Positions 16,707 through 25,096 are shown, counted from the stretch's first letter. The stretch: DNA of 33,704 bases from Planctomycetaceae bacterium (GCA_028284885.1 JANQQW010000315.1:1-33704); one strand, 5' to 3'. Translations and numbers: made by a program. The notes: a model not told the origin generated them from the sequence alone.

Positions 16707-18281
16707 TCAGTCGATGCTGTACTGCTCGGCGAGGCTCCGGAACGCCTCGACGGAGTTGTCGTCGAGCGTCCCCTCGTACTGGATGTCGACCGACGCCTCG
16801 GCGTTCCCGGTCAGCTCCCGCGCCTTCACGACGATCCGTCGGTTCGAGTCGTACGAGTAGCTGACCTCGACGGGCGAGCCGGCCGGCAGTCCGGGCGGCA
16901 GGTTCGTGATGCGGAAGTCGCCGACCGGCGTGCACGCGTCGATGTCGGACACCTCTCCCTCGAGCAGGCGAATGCGGATGCCCTGGGGGTTCGGTCGGTC
17001 GGTGACGAACCGCTGGTCGATCTTCGCCGGGAGCGGCGAGTTCCGGGCGATCATCACGTGGTTCCGCTTCCCGCCGGGGGCGGACGGGTCGGTGATCTCG
17101 ACGCCGAGCGAGTGGGAGTTCACGTCGGTGGAGGAGACGGAGCCGAGCCGGGCGCGAACGGCGTCGGACAGTCGGCTCTCGCCGCCGGTCGCCCGGGCCT
17201 CGAGAATGGCCGCGTGGACCGCGGCCCCCTGGGCGACCGCGATCCGCGGGTCGAGCGTGGTCGACGGGGTCCGGCCGGTGAGGTCCTCGAGCATCGTGTG
17301 GACCATCGGCATGTAGGTCGAGCCGCCGACGAGCAGGATCTCGTCGAGGTCCGCGGCGTTCACGCCGGCGAGTTCGAGCACGAGTTCGGTCGTGTCGCGG
17401 GTCCGCTGCAGCAGGTCGGCGGTCAGCGCCTCGAAGTCGGCCCGCGTGACGGCGATCTGAAGGTCCAGCCCGCGGTAGCTGACGTCGATCGTCGTCCGCA
17501 TCCGCTTCGTGAGGTCCTGCTTGACGACCTCGCAGTCCTCCGTGAGGGCGACCCGGGCGTGCGGGTCGTCGCGGGGGTCCATGTTGTACTTCTTCTGAAA
17601 CTCCTCGGCCGCGTGGTTGACGAGCCTTCGCGTCCAGTCGAGACCGCCCAGGAAGGTGTCGCCGTCGGTCGCCTCGACCTGGAAGTTCGTCGGCGTGTAG
17701 GTGACGACCGTCACGTCGAACGTTCCGCCGCCGAGGTCGTAGACGAGGATCTTCTTCGGCTTCGCGTTGGCGGCGGCAACGCCCAAGTCGCCGTGCATCC
17801 ACGCGTACGCCAGCGTGGCGGCGGTCGGCTCGTTGATCACGTCGAGCACGTTCAGTCCGGCGATCTGCCCCGCCTGCATGGTCGCCTGGCGGCAGGGGTC
17901 GTTGAAGTAGTACGGCACCGTGATGACGGCGTTCCCGATCGGCCCGACCACCTGCTCGCAGTCCTGCTTCAGCTTCCGCAGGATCATCGCGGACAGGAAC
18001 TCCGGCGTGAGCTTCTTCCCCTCGTAGATGCGGAAGTAGTCGTTGTTCCCCATCTGCCGTTTGACGGCGACGACCGTGTTGTCTGGCTGCTCGATCATCA
18101 TCTCCGGCGTCGGGCCGACGGAGACGCGGTGGTCGTCGCCGAGCAGCACGATGGAGGAGGTGACCGGGCTGCCGAGCGCGTTGTCGACGACGACGGGCGC
18201 GCCCTGGTCGTCGAGCTGGCACAGCGACGAGAACGAGGTGCCGAGGTCGATTCCGACGGTGGTGCCTTCGACGAGTTGCAT
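16707..18281 (-). CDS. Hsp70 (DnaK-like) chaperone lacking the C-terminal helical lid
   Basis: 524 aa from ATG 18281, which has no good Shine-Dalgarno. The ATPase domain is complete: phosphate-1 GIDLGTSFSSL (10-20), connect-1 around INEPTAATLAYA, phosphate-2 YDLGGGTFDVTVV, LGGLDW, and adenosine motif ILLVGGSTYMP. A short linker (TDVNSHSLGVEI) leads to a beta-sandwich substrate-binding domain (about 405-505). The protein ends shortly after, without the roughly 100-residue helical lid of DnaK (about 638 aa). No grpE or dnaJ lies nearby, so it is an accessory Hsp70 and I give no dnaK symbol. A candidate promoter (TTGCGA-17-TACCAT) is about 130 nt upstream. Confidence 0.92.
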   Translation of the reverse strand: MQLVEGTTVGIDLGTSFSSLCQLDDQGAPVVVDNALGSPVTSSIVLLGDDHRVSVGPTPEMMIEQPDNTVVAVKRQMGNNDYFRIYEGKKLTPEFLSAMILRKLKQDCEQVVGPIGNAVITVPYYFNDPCRQATMQAGQIAGLNVLDVINEPTAATLAYAWMHGDLGVAAANAKPKKILVYDLGGGTFDVTVVTYTPTNFQVEATDGDTFLGGLDWTRRLVNHAAEEFQKKYNMDPRDDPHARVALTEDCEVVKQDLTKRMRTTIDVSYRGLDLQIAVTRADFEALTADLLQRTRDTTELVLELAGVNAADLDEILLVGGSTYMPMVHTMLEDLTGRTPSTTLDPRIAVAQGAAVHAAILEARATGGESRLSDAVRARLGSVSSTDVNSHSLGVEITDPSAPGGKRNHVMIARNSPLPAKIDQRFVTDRPNPQGIRIRLLEGEVSDIDACTPVGDFRITNLPPGLPAGSPVEVSYSYDSNRRIVVKARELTGNAEASVDIQYEGTLDDNSVEAFRSLAEQYSID

Positions 18282-18852
18282 GGAGGTTCTCGTGGAAATC
18301 GTCGCGGACGGAAACGGGGACGCGGATCGCGAGCGTGGGCGAGTTCGGGGACCCGCACGACGGCGGCTGTGGTCCGTGGTGAAGGCCTACGGGCGCGACG
18401 AGGGCGTCGCGAATCGCAAATGGTACGCGTCGGTCGGGGGGCTCGCAACGTGTCGCCCGTCGTCTCGGCGCGTGGGAAGAGTGAACGCAGACGACTTTGT
18501 TAATTCCACGCCGTAGCCGCCCTCGACACGCCGAAGCGGTCTTGGCGAGTTCCGGCAGAGCACGGTAGAGTCCGCTCCGGCACCAAGGTGAATTATCGAT
18601 TAATTCATCGTGGTTCCCTCGGATTGCCGAAATCAGGAAATGCGTCGTGCCCGAACGGGTTCGACGGGCATCGTCCCGCGGGACAGCCGTGTCGGCATGG
18701 GGCCGACGTCGCGGGACACCGTGGCAGATCGACAACCAGGAACAGGCACCCGACCTCGGAACAAGGAGCAAACGGCGAAGCCCACGTTCGCCACGTCCAC
18801 CACACCGTCGACCTGAGCGCTCGACGTCGGCCTGAAGCGAGGGACCGCTTCC
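18282..18852. other. Intergenic region (571 bp) between divergent Hsp70 and C39-like genes
   Basis: It contains a candidate Hsp70 promoter and an A+T-rich perfect inverted repeat, GAATTA-TCGAT-TAATTC, at 18590-18606, which could be an operator. Short open frames here have no ribosome sites or recognisable products. No RNA gene is recognisable by eye. Confidence 0.55.
18420..18448 (-). promoter_or_regulatory. Candidate Hsp70 promoter (TTGCGA-17-TACCAT)
   Basis: The -35 TTGCGA (18448-18443), 17-nt spacer and -10 TACCAT (18425-18420) on the minus strand predict a leader of about 130 nt. The -10 is the same hexamer as at the tRNA-Asp promoter. No CIRCE-type (TTAGCACTC) heat-shock element is visible. 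Confidence 0.35.
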
Positions 18853-19731
18853 ATGACCGACTTGTATCTCGGACTCGGAATCCTCGCACTGATCTCGTTC
18901 CTCGGCTTCGGGATCGGGCAGCGTGTCGCGAGAAGACTGCAACCGCGAGCGGTCGACCTGGTCGCGGTGCTCTCGGTCCTCGGCGTTCTCCTCTACGTCG
19001 TCGCCTTGTGGAACGACGTGCTCCTCTCCCGCCTGTTGCCGTTCTCGAACCTGATCGTGCTGGGCAACTGGTTCCCGCCCGCCTCCGCCTTCGTGGTGGG
19101 GCTCACCTGGCAGCGTCGTCGCTCCTGGCTGCAGTGTGTTCGCAAGCGGGTGTTGCTCGCCGGGCTGTTGGGCGTCGCGTGGTTCTCCGCCGTGCAGCCG
19201 CTGCAGGGTCGGCCGCCCGAGTGCACGGACGCCTGGTCCGGCGAAGTCTGCCTGCAGACCTCGCGCTACACCTGCAGCGCCGCCTGTGCGGCCACGCTGC
19301 TGAAGGCCCACGGCATCCCGGCCAGCGAACGCGAGATGGCCGAGCTCTGCCTGACCCGCTCCGGGACGAACTGGCAGGGCCTGTACCGCGGGCTGAAGTG
19401 GAAGACGATCGGCACGGAGTGGGACGTCGAGGTCTTCCGCGGTAATCTCTCGGACCTCCGCGGCATGCCGGGGCCCGCCATCCTGAGCGTCGAGCTGCCC
19501 GAGTCCGCGGCCGAGACCTACTACGCCCAGGAGTGGGGCTGGATTCCCGGACAGTCGCACTCGGTCGTTTTCTACGAGTTCCGCACCGACCACCTCGTCC
19601 GCATGGCCGAGCCGACGAGCGGCTTCGAAGTCTGGAGTGCCGATGAACTCGAGTTCCTCTGGGAAGGCGTCGGCATACGGCTCGTTCGCCGGCCGACCGG
19701 CGAGTCGAGCTGGGCGACGGCCCTCCGCTGA
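18853..19731 (+). CDS. Membrane protein with C39-like cysteine peptidase domain
   Basis: 292 aa from ATG 18853, with GAGGG about 10 nt upstream. Hydrophobic helices lie at about 3-22, 35-53, 60-84 and 100-116. The C-terminal half is a papain-like C39 domain: Gln135, then five residues to candidate nucleophile Cys141 (QTSRYTCSAACAATLL), and His236 in GQSHSVVFYEF. The third residue, normally Asp before Pro-x-x-Gly, is Glu253 in EPTSG. C39 domains cut double-glycine leader peptides of exported bacteriocins or peptides, usually as part of ABC exporters. Here no ABC transporter or leader-peptide gene is adjacent. The downstream gene encodes a small zinc-ribbon membrane protein. The domain call is fairly secure; activity is untested. 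Confidence 0.8.
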   Translation: MTDLYLGLGILALISFLGFGIGQRVARRLQPRAVDLVAVLSVLGVLLYVVALWNDVLLSRLLPFSNLIVLGNWFPPASAFVVGLTWQRRRSWLQCVRKRVLLAGLLGVAWFSAVQPLQGRPPECTDAWSGEVCLQTSRYTCSAACAATLLKAHGIPASEREMAELCLTRSGTNWQGLYRGLKWKTIGTEWDVEVFRGNLSDLRGMPGPAILSVELPESAAETYYAQEWGWIPGQSHSVVFYEFRTDHLVRMAEPTSGFEVWSADELEFLWEGVGIRLVRRPTGESSWATALR

Positions 19732-19847
19732 GCCCGTTCGACGGTTCGTCGCGAGAATCCCCGGTCGATGCTGGCCTCGGCCGGTCGACCGCGGCACACT
19801 GTGGACTCGTCTCTGGTCCCGGTGGTCGTTCGAACGGAGCGGGCGTC

Positions 19848-20210
19848 ATGCTCGAGCTACTGGTCGTCATCTTCCTCTGCCGCAAGATCGGTGAGGAGGT
19901 TCGCCCGAAAGGGTACAAGCCCCTGGGGCTGCAGATCCTCGCCGTCGTCGCCTGGTACGGCACGCAGTTCGGCTTCGGCTTCTTCTGGGGAATGCAGGGC
20001 TGGGACGACGGGTGGGGCTTCTACGTCGGCTGCATCGCCGTCGGAGCCGCGGCCGGCGGAAGCGTCTACGTGTTCGCGAAGAGCCTGCCGGCCAAGAACG
20101 AGTTCGACGAGCCCGTCGCCGGTTCGACCGAGTGTCCCGCGTGCGGCGAGCGGGTCGTCAACGAAGAAGTCGTCTGCCCCGTCTGCGGTGCCCGCATGCC
20201 CTACGCGTGA
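19848..20210 (+). CDS. Small membrane protein with C-terminal zinc ribbon
   Basis: 120 aa from ATG 19848, with GGAG about 9 nt upstream. Hydrophobic segments fall at about 1-12, 25-48 and 55-78. The C-terminal cytoplasmic part has a CxxC-CxxC zinc ribbon (ECPACGERVV and VCPVCGARM). The function is unknown; this is a general planctomycete layout for membrane proteins with a zinc-ribbon anchor. Its TGA lies 1 nt from the converging stop of the GTPase gene, inside a palindrome (20204-20218). Confidence 0.8.
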   Translation: MLELLVVIFLCRKIGEEVRPKGYKPLGLQILAVVAWYGTQFGFGFFWGMQGWDDGWGFYVGCIAVGAAAGGSVYVFAKSLPAKNEFDEPVAGSTECPACGERVVNEEVVCPVCGARMPYA

Positions 20211-20218
20211 GTCACGCG
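20204..20218. repeat. Palindrome spanning two converging stop codons
   Basis: CGCGTGAGTCACGCG is symmetrical about 20211. The TGA of the plus-strand gene (20208-20210) and the TGA of the minus-strand gene (20214-20212) form its two halves. It might fold as a hairpin but has no T tract. Confidence 0.6.
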
Positions 20219-22077
20219 GGGGCGTCCGCCGTCGGCCGGGCGGGGCGTGACGTCGGTTGCAGCACGGGCGTCGCCTCGCGGGCCAGCCGGGCTCCTAGCT
20301 TCTCGCTGGAGGTCACGTCGCGTCGCAGGTCGTCCGCGTCGAGCAGCAGCGCGTCGAGCCGTTCGCTCGTCCGGCGGATCCGCTCGCACGTGTCGTCGAG
20401 CTGAGGGAACGGTCCCTTGGACAGCCGACTCCGCGAGAGGTCCTCGGCGAGGGCCGAGATCCGTTTGTCGAGCCCGAGCCGCAGCCGTCGGGCGAACAGC
20501 ACGACGAGGAATCCCGTCCACAGCACGAACAGGATGCCGGCCGAGATGAAGAAGGTCGAGCCGAAGACCTCTTCTTCGCCGAGCCAGAAGTTGTCGTAGA
20601 AGAAGTTCTTGCCGATGCGGAACAGCAGGAACCCGGCGAACAGCAGGAACAGCGTCTCGTACCAGCCGCGGACGAACCAGCCGGAGTTCCGACGGGCGAG
20701 GTCGTCGATCAACTCGTCGACGCGCTGGCCGGCCCCGCCGAGGAACGCGTCCTCGGTCCGTGCCGCCTGGTCGCGGAACTCGGCGAGCGCGCCGCCGCCG
20801 AGCCCTTCCTCGAGTTCGACGCCGGCCGACGCGACGTACCCGTTGACGACCGTTCGCACCTCACGGAGCAGGTCGTCGTCGAGTCCCAGCCGGCCCACCT
20901 CCTCGAGGCTCGACTCGGCCGCGCGTTCGTCCTGCTGGGCCTTCAACCACCGGGCTCCCTGCACGGCCCCCAGCAGCGCGAACTGCACGGAACTCCGGGC
21001 CCGGAAGAACGACAGCGACGCCAGCAGCCCGCCGAGGCCGTTGTAGACGCGGAGCATCGTGGAGAACGGGCTCGTGCCCCACCGCTCGGTGACGGCCGAC
21101 AGCAGCCGCCGTTCCCACAGGTTGCGACCGTCCCGCAGCTCGCGTTCGAGCCGCTCGGACATCGTCGCCGTCAGCCGCTGCCGTTGTTCGTCGAGCGCCC
21201 GCTCCAGTTCCCCGACGTCCGGACGTCGTTCCTGCAGCATCTGCCGACAGCGGTCGAGCACGTCGTGCACGAGGTCGAGGATGTTCGCCCGGCGGATGCG
21301 GACCCGCTCGCTCGCGGCGAGTTCCGTCGTCAGCACGTCCAGCAACCGGCCGAAGTCGCCCGACGGCCGTCGCCCGTCCCGCTGTTCCTCCAGGGCCCGC
21401 AGCGAGTCGACGAAGAAGACCTCCGGCACGGCGAAGTGCTCGGCGAGTCGTTGTCGCCAGTCCTCGCGGACGTCCTCGTCGACGTCGGCCCGCGTCTGCA
21501 CGAACAGCAGCCGCTGCCCGGTCGCCGCCTGCCCGAGTTCCTCGACGACGCGGGCCGAGCGGTACTTCTGCTGCGTCGAGGTGTAGAGCAGCACGTCGCA
21601 GTGCGGCAGCGTGTCCCGCAGGATGGCGAGGTTGCTGCCGGTCGTCTCGCCCTCACTCGTGTCCGGGTCGGGGCAGTCGACGAACACGACGTCCCGCAGC
21701 AGCCCGGCGTCGGACTGCAGCACCTCGAAGTCCTCCAGCGGCAGCCCCAGCCGGCCGGGGTCGATGCTGCGGTGCGTGATCAACACGGGGCGTCGCGTCG
21801 TCGGTCGCTCGCGGCCGCTGCGGGTCACCTCCTCGCCGACGAGCGCGTTGACGAGCGTGCTCTTCCCGGTGCCGGTGCCGCCGAACGTCGCGACGACGAG
21901 TGGCGTCTCGATCCGCACCCGCAGCTCGTCGATCCGCGTCAGCATCCGCCGCACGACGGCCCGCGACCGCTGGTACGGCTCCCACGGCACGTCCTGCTCG
22001 CTCCACCGCACGAGCCGCTCGACGAGCGAGTCCACGCGGGCCAGGAGTTCCAACTGCTCGACTTCGACGTTCGACAT
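20212..22077 (-). CDS. Dynamin-like membrane-associated GTPase
   Basis: 621 aa from ATG 22077. GTPase motifs: G1 FGGTGTGKSTLVNAL (P-loop 66-74), G2 at RPTTRR (about 91-96), G3 VDCPDPD (about 134-139; DxxG has become DxPD) and G4-like QTRADVD. Amphipathic and coiled-coil helices follow, including a stretch around ELERALDEQRQRL. Two adjacent transmembrane helices sit near 485-510 and 530-555, then a cytoplasmic tail. The arrangement resembles bacterial dynamin-related proteins that act on membranes, but the fold beyond the GTPase is not certain. The P-loop GTGTGKST is unusual. There is no Shine-Dalgarno; a -10 box TAGAAT lies 6 nt before the ATG, so the transcript may be leaderless. It diverges from the PLP decarboxylase gene. 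Confidence 0.82.
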   Translation of the reverse strand: MSNVEVEQLELLARVDSLVERLVRWSEQDVPWEPYQRSRAVVRRMLTRIDELRVRIETPLVVATFGGTGTGKSTLVNALVGEEVTRSGRERPTTRRPVLITHRSIDPGRLGLPLEDFEVLQSDAGLLRDVVFVDCPDPDTSEGETTGSNLAILRDTLPHCDVLLYTSTQQKYRSARVVEELGQAATGQRLLFVQTRADVDEDVREDWRQRLAEHFAVPEVFFVDSLRALEEQRDGRRPSGDFGRLLDVLTTELAASERVRIRRANILDLVHDVLDRCRQMLQERRPDVGELERALDEQRQRLTATMSERLERELRDGRNLWERRLLSAVTERWGTSPFSTMLRVYNGLGGLLASLSFFRARSSVQFALLGAVQGARWLKAQQDERAAESSLEEVGRLGLDDDLLREVRTVVNGYVASAGVELEEGLGGGALAEFRDQAARTEDAFLGGAGQRVDELIDDLARRNSGWFVRGWYETLFLLFAGFLLFRIGKNFFYDNFWLGEEEVFGSTFFISAGILFVLWTGFLVVLFARRLRLGLDKRISALAEDLSRSRLSKGPFPQLDDTCERIRRTSERLDALLLDADDLRRDVTSSEKLGARLAREATPVLQPTSRPARPTADAPA

Positions 22078-22083
22078 GCGATC

Positions 22084-22089
22084 ATTCTA
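22084..22089 (-). promoter_or_regulatory. -10 box TAGAAT of the GTPase gene, probable leaderless start
   Basis: TAGAAT ends 6 nt before ATG 22077, so transcription would begin at or next to the A of the start codon. No matching -35 was found. Confidence 0.35.
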
Positions 22090-22125
22090 CGCGAACCATC
22101 CGGCGGGCGCACCACTCGAAGCGAG

Positions 22126-22207
22126 TCGGACGGGAACCTTCCCGTCCGAGCGGTCACTCACCATCGGCGTCGAGTGCCGGGGCGACGCCGACGGGAAGGT
22201 TCCCGTC
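22126..22207. repeat. REP/BIME-like element: two inverted copies of an 18-nt palindrome plus a third hairpin
   Basis: GACGGGAACCTTCCCGTC (core of the palindrome at 22126-22149, 11-bp arms) and GACGGGAAGGTTCCCGTC (22190-22207, 8-bp arms) are exact reverse complements. Between them lies a 7-bp hairpin (22166-22172 with 22183-22189). The whole segment can fold as two separate hairpins or one long one. It fills the gap between the divergent GTPase and decarboxylase genes. Confidence 0.8.
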
Positions 22208-22231
22208 CTACGTCGCCCGTGCCGTCCCGGC

Positions 22232-22237
22232 TACCAT
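22232..22237 (+). promoter_or_regulatory. -10 box TACCAT of the PLP decarboxylase gene, probable leaderless start
   Basis: TACCAT ends 7 nt before ATG 22245, and no Shine-Dalgarno is present. The -35 position (22209-22214) is poor. Confidence 0.3.
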
Positions 22238-22244
22238 CGAGTCC

Positions 22245-23738
22245 ATGTCCGAGACGCCCCCCGTCACCGACCGCATCCGCGAGGCCTACGCGCCGGAGAA
22301 CCTCCGCTTGCTCGGGCACCGGCTGGTCGACGTGCTCGCCGAGCACCTCGACGGCGTCGAGCAGTCTCGCGGCCGCGTGCTCAACTGGAACGACCCGGCC
22401 GAGAACCGCGTGGTTGCGTCGGACCGGCTCGATGCTCCCAAGAACGCCGCGCTCGTCGAAGCCTTCGAGCGGGCCGCGGCGACCGTCCTCTCACGCGGCC
22501 AGAACCTCCACGATCCGCGGTACGTCGGTCACCAGGTCCCGGCCCCGGTCCCGCTGGCCGGACTGTTCGACGCGATCGGCAGCGTTACGAACCAGGTGAT
22601 GGCCATCTACGAGATGGGGCCGTTCGTCTCGGCGGTCGAAGAGGTCTTGGTCGAACGGCTCGGGGCCCGCATCGGGTACCAGCCCGGGACGTTCGCCGGC
22701 TTCGCCACGCACGGAGGGTCACTCGCAAACCTCACGGCCCTGCTGACCGCCCGGAACGTCCTGCTCGGCGACTCGTACGAGGCCGGCGTCCCGAGCAAGG
22801 GGCCGCGGCCGGTGATCGTCTCGCACGCCGAGGCCCACTACTGCATCAGCCGTTCGGCCGGCATCCTCGGGCTCGGCACCAACCAGGTCGTGAAGGCCGA
22901 ACTCGACGACCGCCGCCGCATCGACCCGCAACGACTCGACGAGACGCTCGGCCGGTTGCGTGCGGAGAACGTCCCGATCGTCGCCGTCGCGGCCGGTGCG
23001 TGTGCGACTCCGATCGGGGCGTTCGATCCGCTGAACGACCTCGCCGACGTCTGCGAGCGGCACAAGGTCTGGCTGCACGTCGACGCGGCCCACGGCGGGG
23101 CGGCCCTGTTCAGCCAGACGCACCGCCACCTGCTCGACGGGCTCCAGCGGGCGGACAGCCTGATCTGGGACGCCCACAAGATGCTGTTCGTCCCGGCCCT
23201 GTGCGCGTTCGTCTTCTACCGCGACCGCGAGCACCGCTTCCGGGCCTTCCACCAGGACGCCCCGTACCTTTTCGACCCGTCGGCCCCCGAGTTGATCGAG
23301 GCGGACAGCGGCCTGAAGACGATCGAGTGCACGAAGCGAGCGGCCGCCCTGCCGCTGTGGGGCGTCTGGTCGCTGTTCGGACCGGAACTGTTCGGCGACC
23401 TCGTCGACCGGACGTTCGCCCTCGGCCGCGCGTTCCACCAGAAGCTGCAGGCGGCCGACGACTTCGAGCCGCTGCACGAACCGGAGTGCAACATCGTCGC
23501 CTTCCGCCACCGGCCCGAACGACTCCAACACGCCACGCCCGCCGAGGTCGGTTCGTTCCAGCTCGAACTGCGAAAGCGCGTCATCCGCTCCGGCGCGTAC
23601 TACCTCGTGCCGACGTCGAAGGACGGCACCGGGGCGCTGCGGGTCACGCTCATCAACCCGCTGACGACGCCCGACCACCTCGACGGGCTGCTCGCGACGC
23701 TCCGCGAAGAGGGCGAACGGCTTCTCGACGGCCGCTGA
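22245..23738 (+). CDS. PLP-dependent group II (aromatic-L-amino-acid-type) decarboxylase
   Basis: 497 aa from ATG 22245. Type I PLP fold with the group II decarboxylase signatures: THGGSLANL (phosphate binding, about 155-163), SHAEAHYC with a His stacking on PLP (about 193-200), HVDAAHGG with Asp280, and Schiff-base Lys312 in DAHKMLFVP. The usual residue after the Lys is Trp; here it is Met. The substrate (aromatic amino acid, glutamate, aspartate or diaminobutyrate) cannot be read safely. No amine biosynthesis or transport gene is adjacent. It ends 5 nt before the converging sulfatase stop. The start has no Shine-Dalgarno; an upstream in-frame extension would run through the REP-like element and is unlikely. 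Confidence 0.87.
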   Translation: MSETPPVTDRIREAYAPENLRLLGHRLVDVLAEHLDGVEQSRGRVLNWNDPAENRVVASDRLDAPKNAALVEAFERAAATVLSRGQNLHDPRYVGHQVPAPVPLAGLFDAIGSVTNQVMAIYEMGPFVSAVEEVLVERLGARIGYQPGTFAGFATHGGSLANLTALLTARNVLLGDSYEAGVPSKGPRPVIVSHAEAHYCISRSAGILGLGTNQVVKAELDDRRRIDPQRLDETLGRLRAENVPIVAVAAGACATPIGAFDPLNDLADVCERHKVWLHVDAAHGGAALFSQTHRHLLDGLQRADSLIWDAHKMLFVPALCAFVFYRDREHRFRAFHQDAPYLFDPSAPELIEADSGLKTIECTKRAAALPLWGVWSLFGPELFGDLVDRTFALGRAFHQKLQAADDFEPLHEPECNIVAFRHRPERLQHATPAEVGSFQLELRKRVIRSGAYYLVPTSKDGTGALRVTLINPLTTPDHLDGLLATLREEGERLLDGR

Positions 23739-23743
23739 CGGCC

Positions 23744-25096
23744 CTACTTCTCGGGCTGAACCGTCGCCCCGTCCGTCACGTCTCGCCTCCACTCCTCGAG
23801 AGCCGCCCACAACTCGCGAACGCGCTCCGGGTGCTCGTCCGCGAGGTCCTTCGACTCGCCGAGGTCGTTCGCGAGGTCGAACAGGGCGGGCTTCCGCGAC
23901 TTCTGGCCCTTCCCGCCGACGACCAGTTTCCAGTCGCCGCGGCGAACGGCCGCGCCGTTGCCGAACTCCCAGACGAGCGTCCGCGGTTCCCCTTCCGGCT
24001 CGTCCCCCTTCAGCAGGCTCGCGAAGCTGACGCCGTCGAGCGGCCGCTCGGCCGGTGCCTCGACGCCGGCGAGTTCGAGCATCGTCGGCATCACGTCCAT
24101 CCCGATCGTCGTCGCGGGAGACTCGCGGCCGGCCTCGACGGTCCCCGGCCAGCAGGCGATGCCCGGCACCCGGTGCCCCCCCTCCCACACGCTCCCCTTG
24201 AAGCCGCGGAGCGTCCCGTTCGAGCCGAGCGAGGTTGCCCCGTTGTCGGAGAGGAACACGACGAGCGTCTTCTTCGAGAGCCCGAGCTCTTCGAGTGTCG
24301 CCCGGATCTCGCCGATCCCTTTGTCCATCTCGCGAACCATGGTCGCGTACCGTTCGAGCCGCTCCGGCATGGGCAGCTTCGGCCGCGTCACCTTGCCGGG
24401 CGAGCGCTCCGGCGGGTCGTCCGGCCCCTGCAGCGGGTAGTGCGGAGCCTCGTGGGCGACGTACAGGCAGAACGGCTGCTGGGCCTGTTCGCGGACGAAC
24501 CGGCACGCGTGGGCCGTGATCAGGTGCGTCGAGTACCCCTCCTCGGGCACGAGTTCGTCGTTCCGCCACCAGTCGACGAAGCCGGCTTGGTCGACGTGGG
24601 AGACGTAGTCGACGTTGCCGGAGACGTAGCCGCGGAACTCGTCGAAGCCGTGGTGGACCGGGTTGAACTTCTTGTCGTAGCCAACGTGCCACTTGCCGAA
24701 GACCGCGGTCGCGTAGCCAGCCTTCTTCAGCAGCTCGGCGAAGGTCGTCTCGTGGGTGTGCAGCCCGTGGTGGCGGTTCGCCTTGGGGTCGGCCTTCACC
24801 ACGCCCGGAATGCCGGCCCGCTGCTGGTACCGGCCGGTCAGCAGGGCGGCCCGGGTGGGACTGCAGACCGGGCCGTTCGAGTGGTAGTCGGTCAGCCGCA
24901 GCCCCGCCTTCGCCATCGCGTCGAGGTGCGGCGTCTCGTACCGCGTACCGCCGTAGCAGCCGAGATCCCCGTAGCCGAGATCGTCCGCCATGATCACGAC
25001 GAAGTTCGGTCGCTCTGCGGACTCGACGAGTCGCGGGGCGAGCAGCGGCGGCAGCAGGGCGAGGAGGCCCACGAGTCTCGAGGAGAGTGCGGACAC
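23744..25096 (-). CDS. Secreted arylsulfatase-type sulfatase
   Basis: 450 aa from GTG 25096, with GGAG 8 nt upstream; the longer frame to 25189 adds 31 unconserved residues before the signal peptide. Residues 1-27 form a signal peptide (LVGLLALLPPLLAP). Sulfatase (alkaline phosphatase fold) motifs: metal-binding NFVVIMADDLGYGD (Asp38/Asp39), the C-S-P-T-R formylglycine motif at 78-82 (VCSPTRAALLTGR), GKWHVG and FLSDNGATS. The Cys is converted to formylglycine by a separate enzyme, not encoded here. Secreted sulfatases are amplified in planctomycetes and remove sulfate from algal or animal polysaccharides; the substrate is unknown. Confidence 0.92.
   Translation of the reverse strand: MSALSSRLVGLLALLPPLLAPRLVESAERPNFVVIMADDLGYGDLGCYGGTRYETPHLDAMAKAGLRLTDYHSNGPVCSPTRAALLTGRYQQRAGIPGVVKADPKANRHHGLHTHETTFAELLKKAGYATAVFGKWHVGYDKKFNPVHHGFDEFRGYVSGNVDYVSHVDQAGFVDWWRNDELVPEEGYSTHLITAHACRFVREQAQQPFCLYVAHEAPHYPLQGPDDPPERSPGKVTRPKLPMPERLERYATMVREMDKGIGEIRATLEELGLSKKTLVVFLSDNGATSLGSNGTLRGFKGSVWEGGHRVPGIACWPGTVEAGRESPATTIGMDVMPTMLELAGVEAPAERPLDGVSFASLLKGDEPEGEPRTLVWEFGNGAAVRRGDWKLVVGGKGQKSRKPALFDLANDLGESKDLADEHPERVRELWAALEEWRRDVTDGATVQPEK

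Noticed and set aside
18607-18852. Short plus-strand frames in the gap before the C39-like gene
   Set aside because: Arg/Ser/Thr-rich, no ribosome sites, no motifs.
16381-19797. Long minus-strand open frame (1138 codons)
   Set aside because: It crosses spoVG, the Hsp70 gene in another frame and the C39-like gene; the sequence is Arg/Ala-rich shadow.
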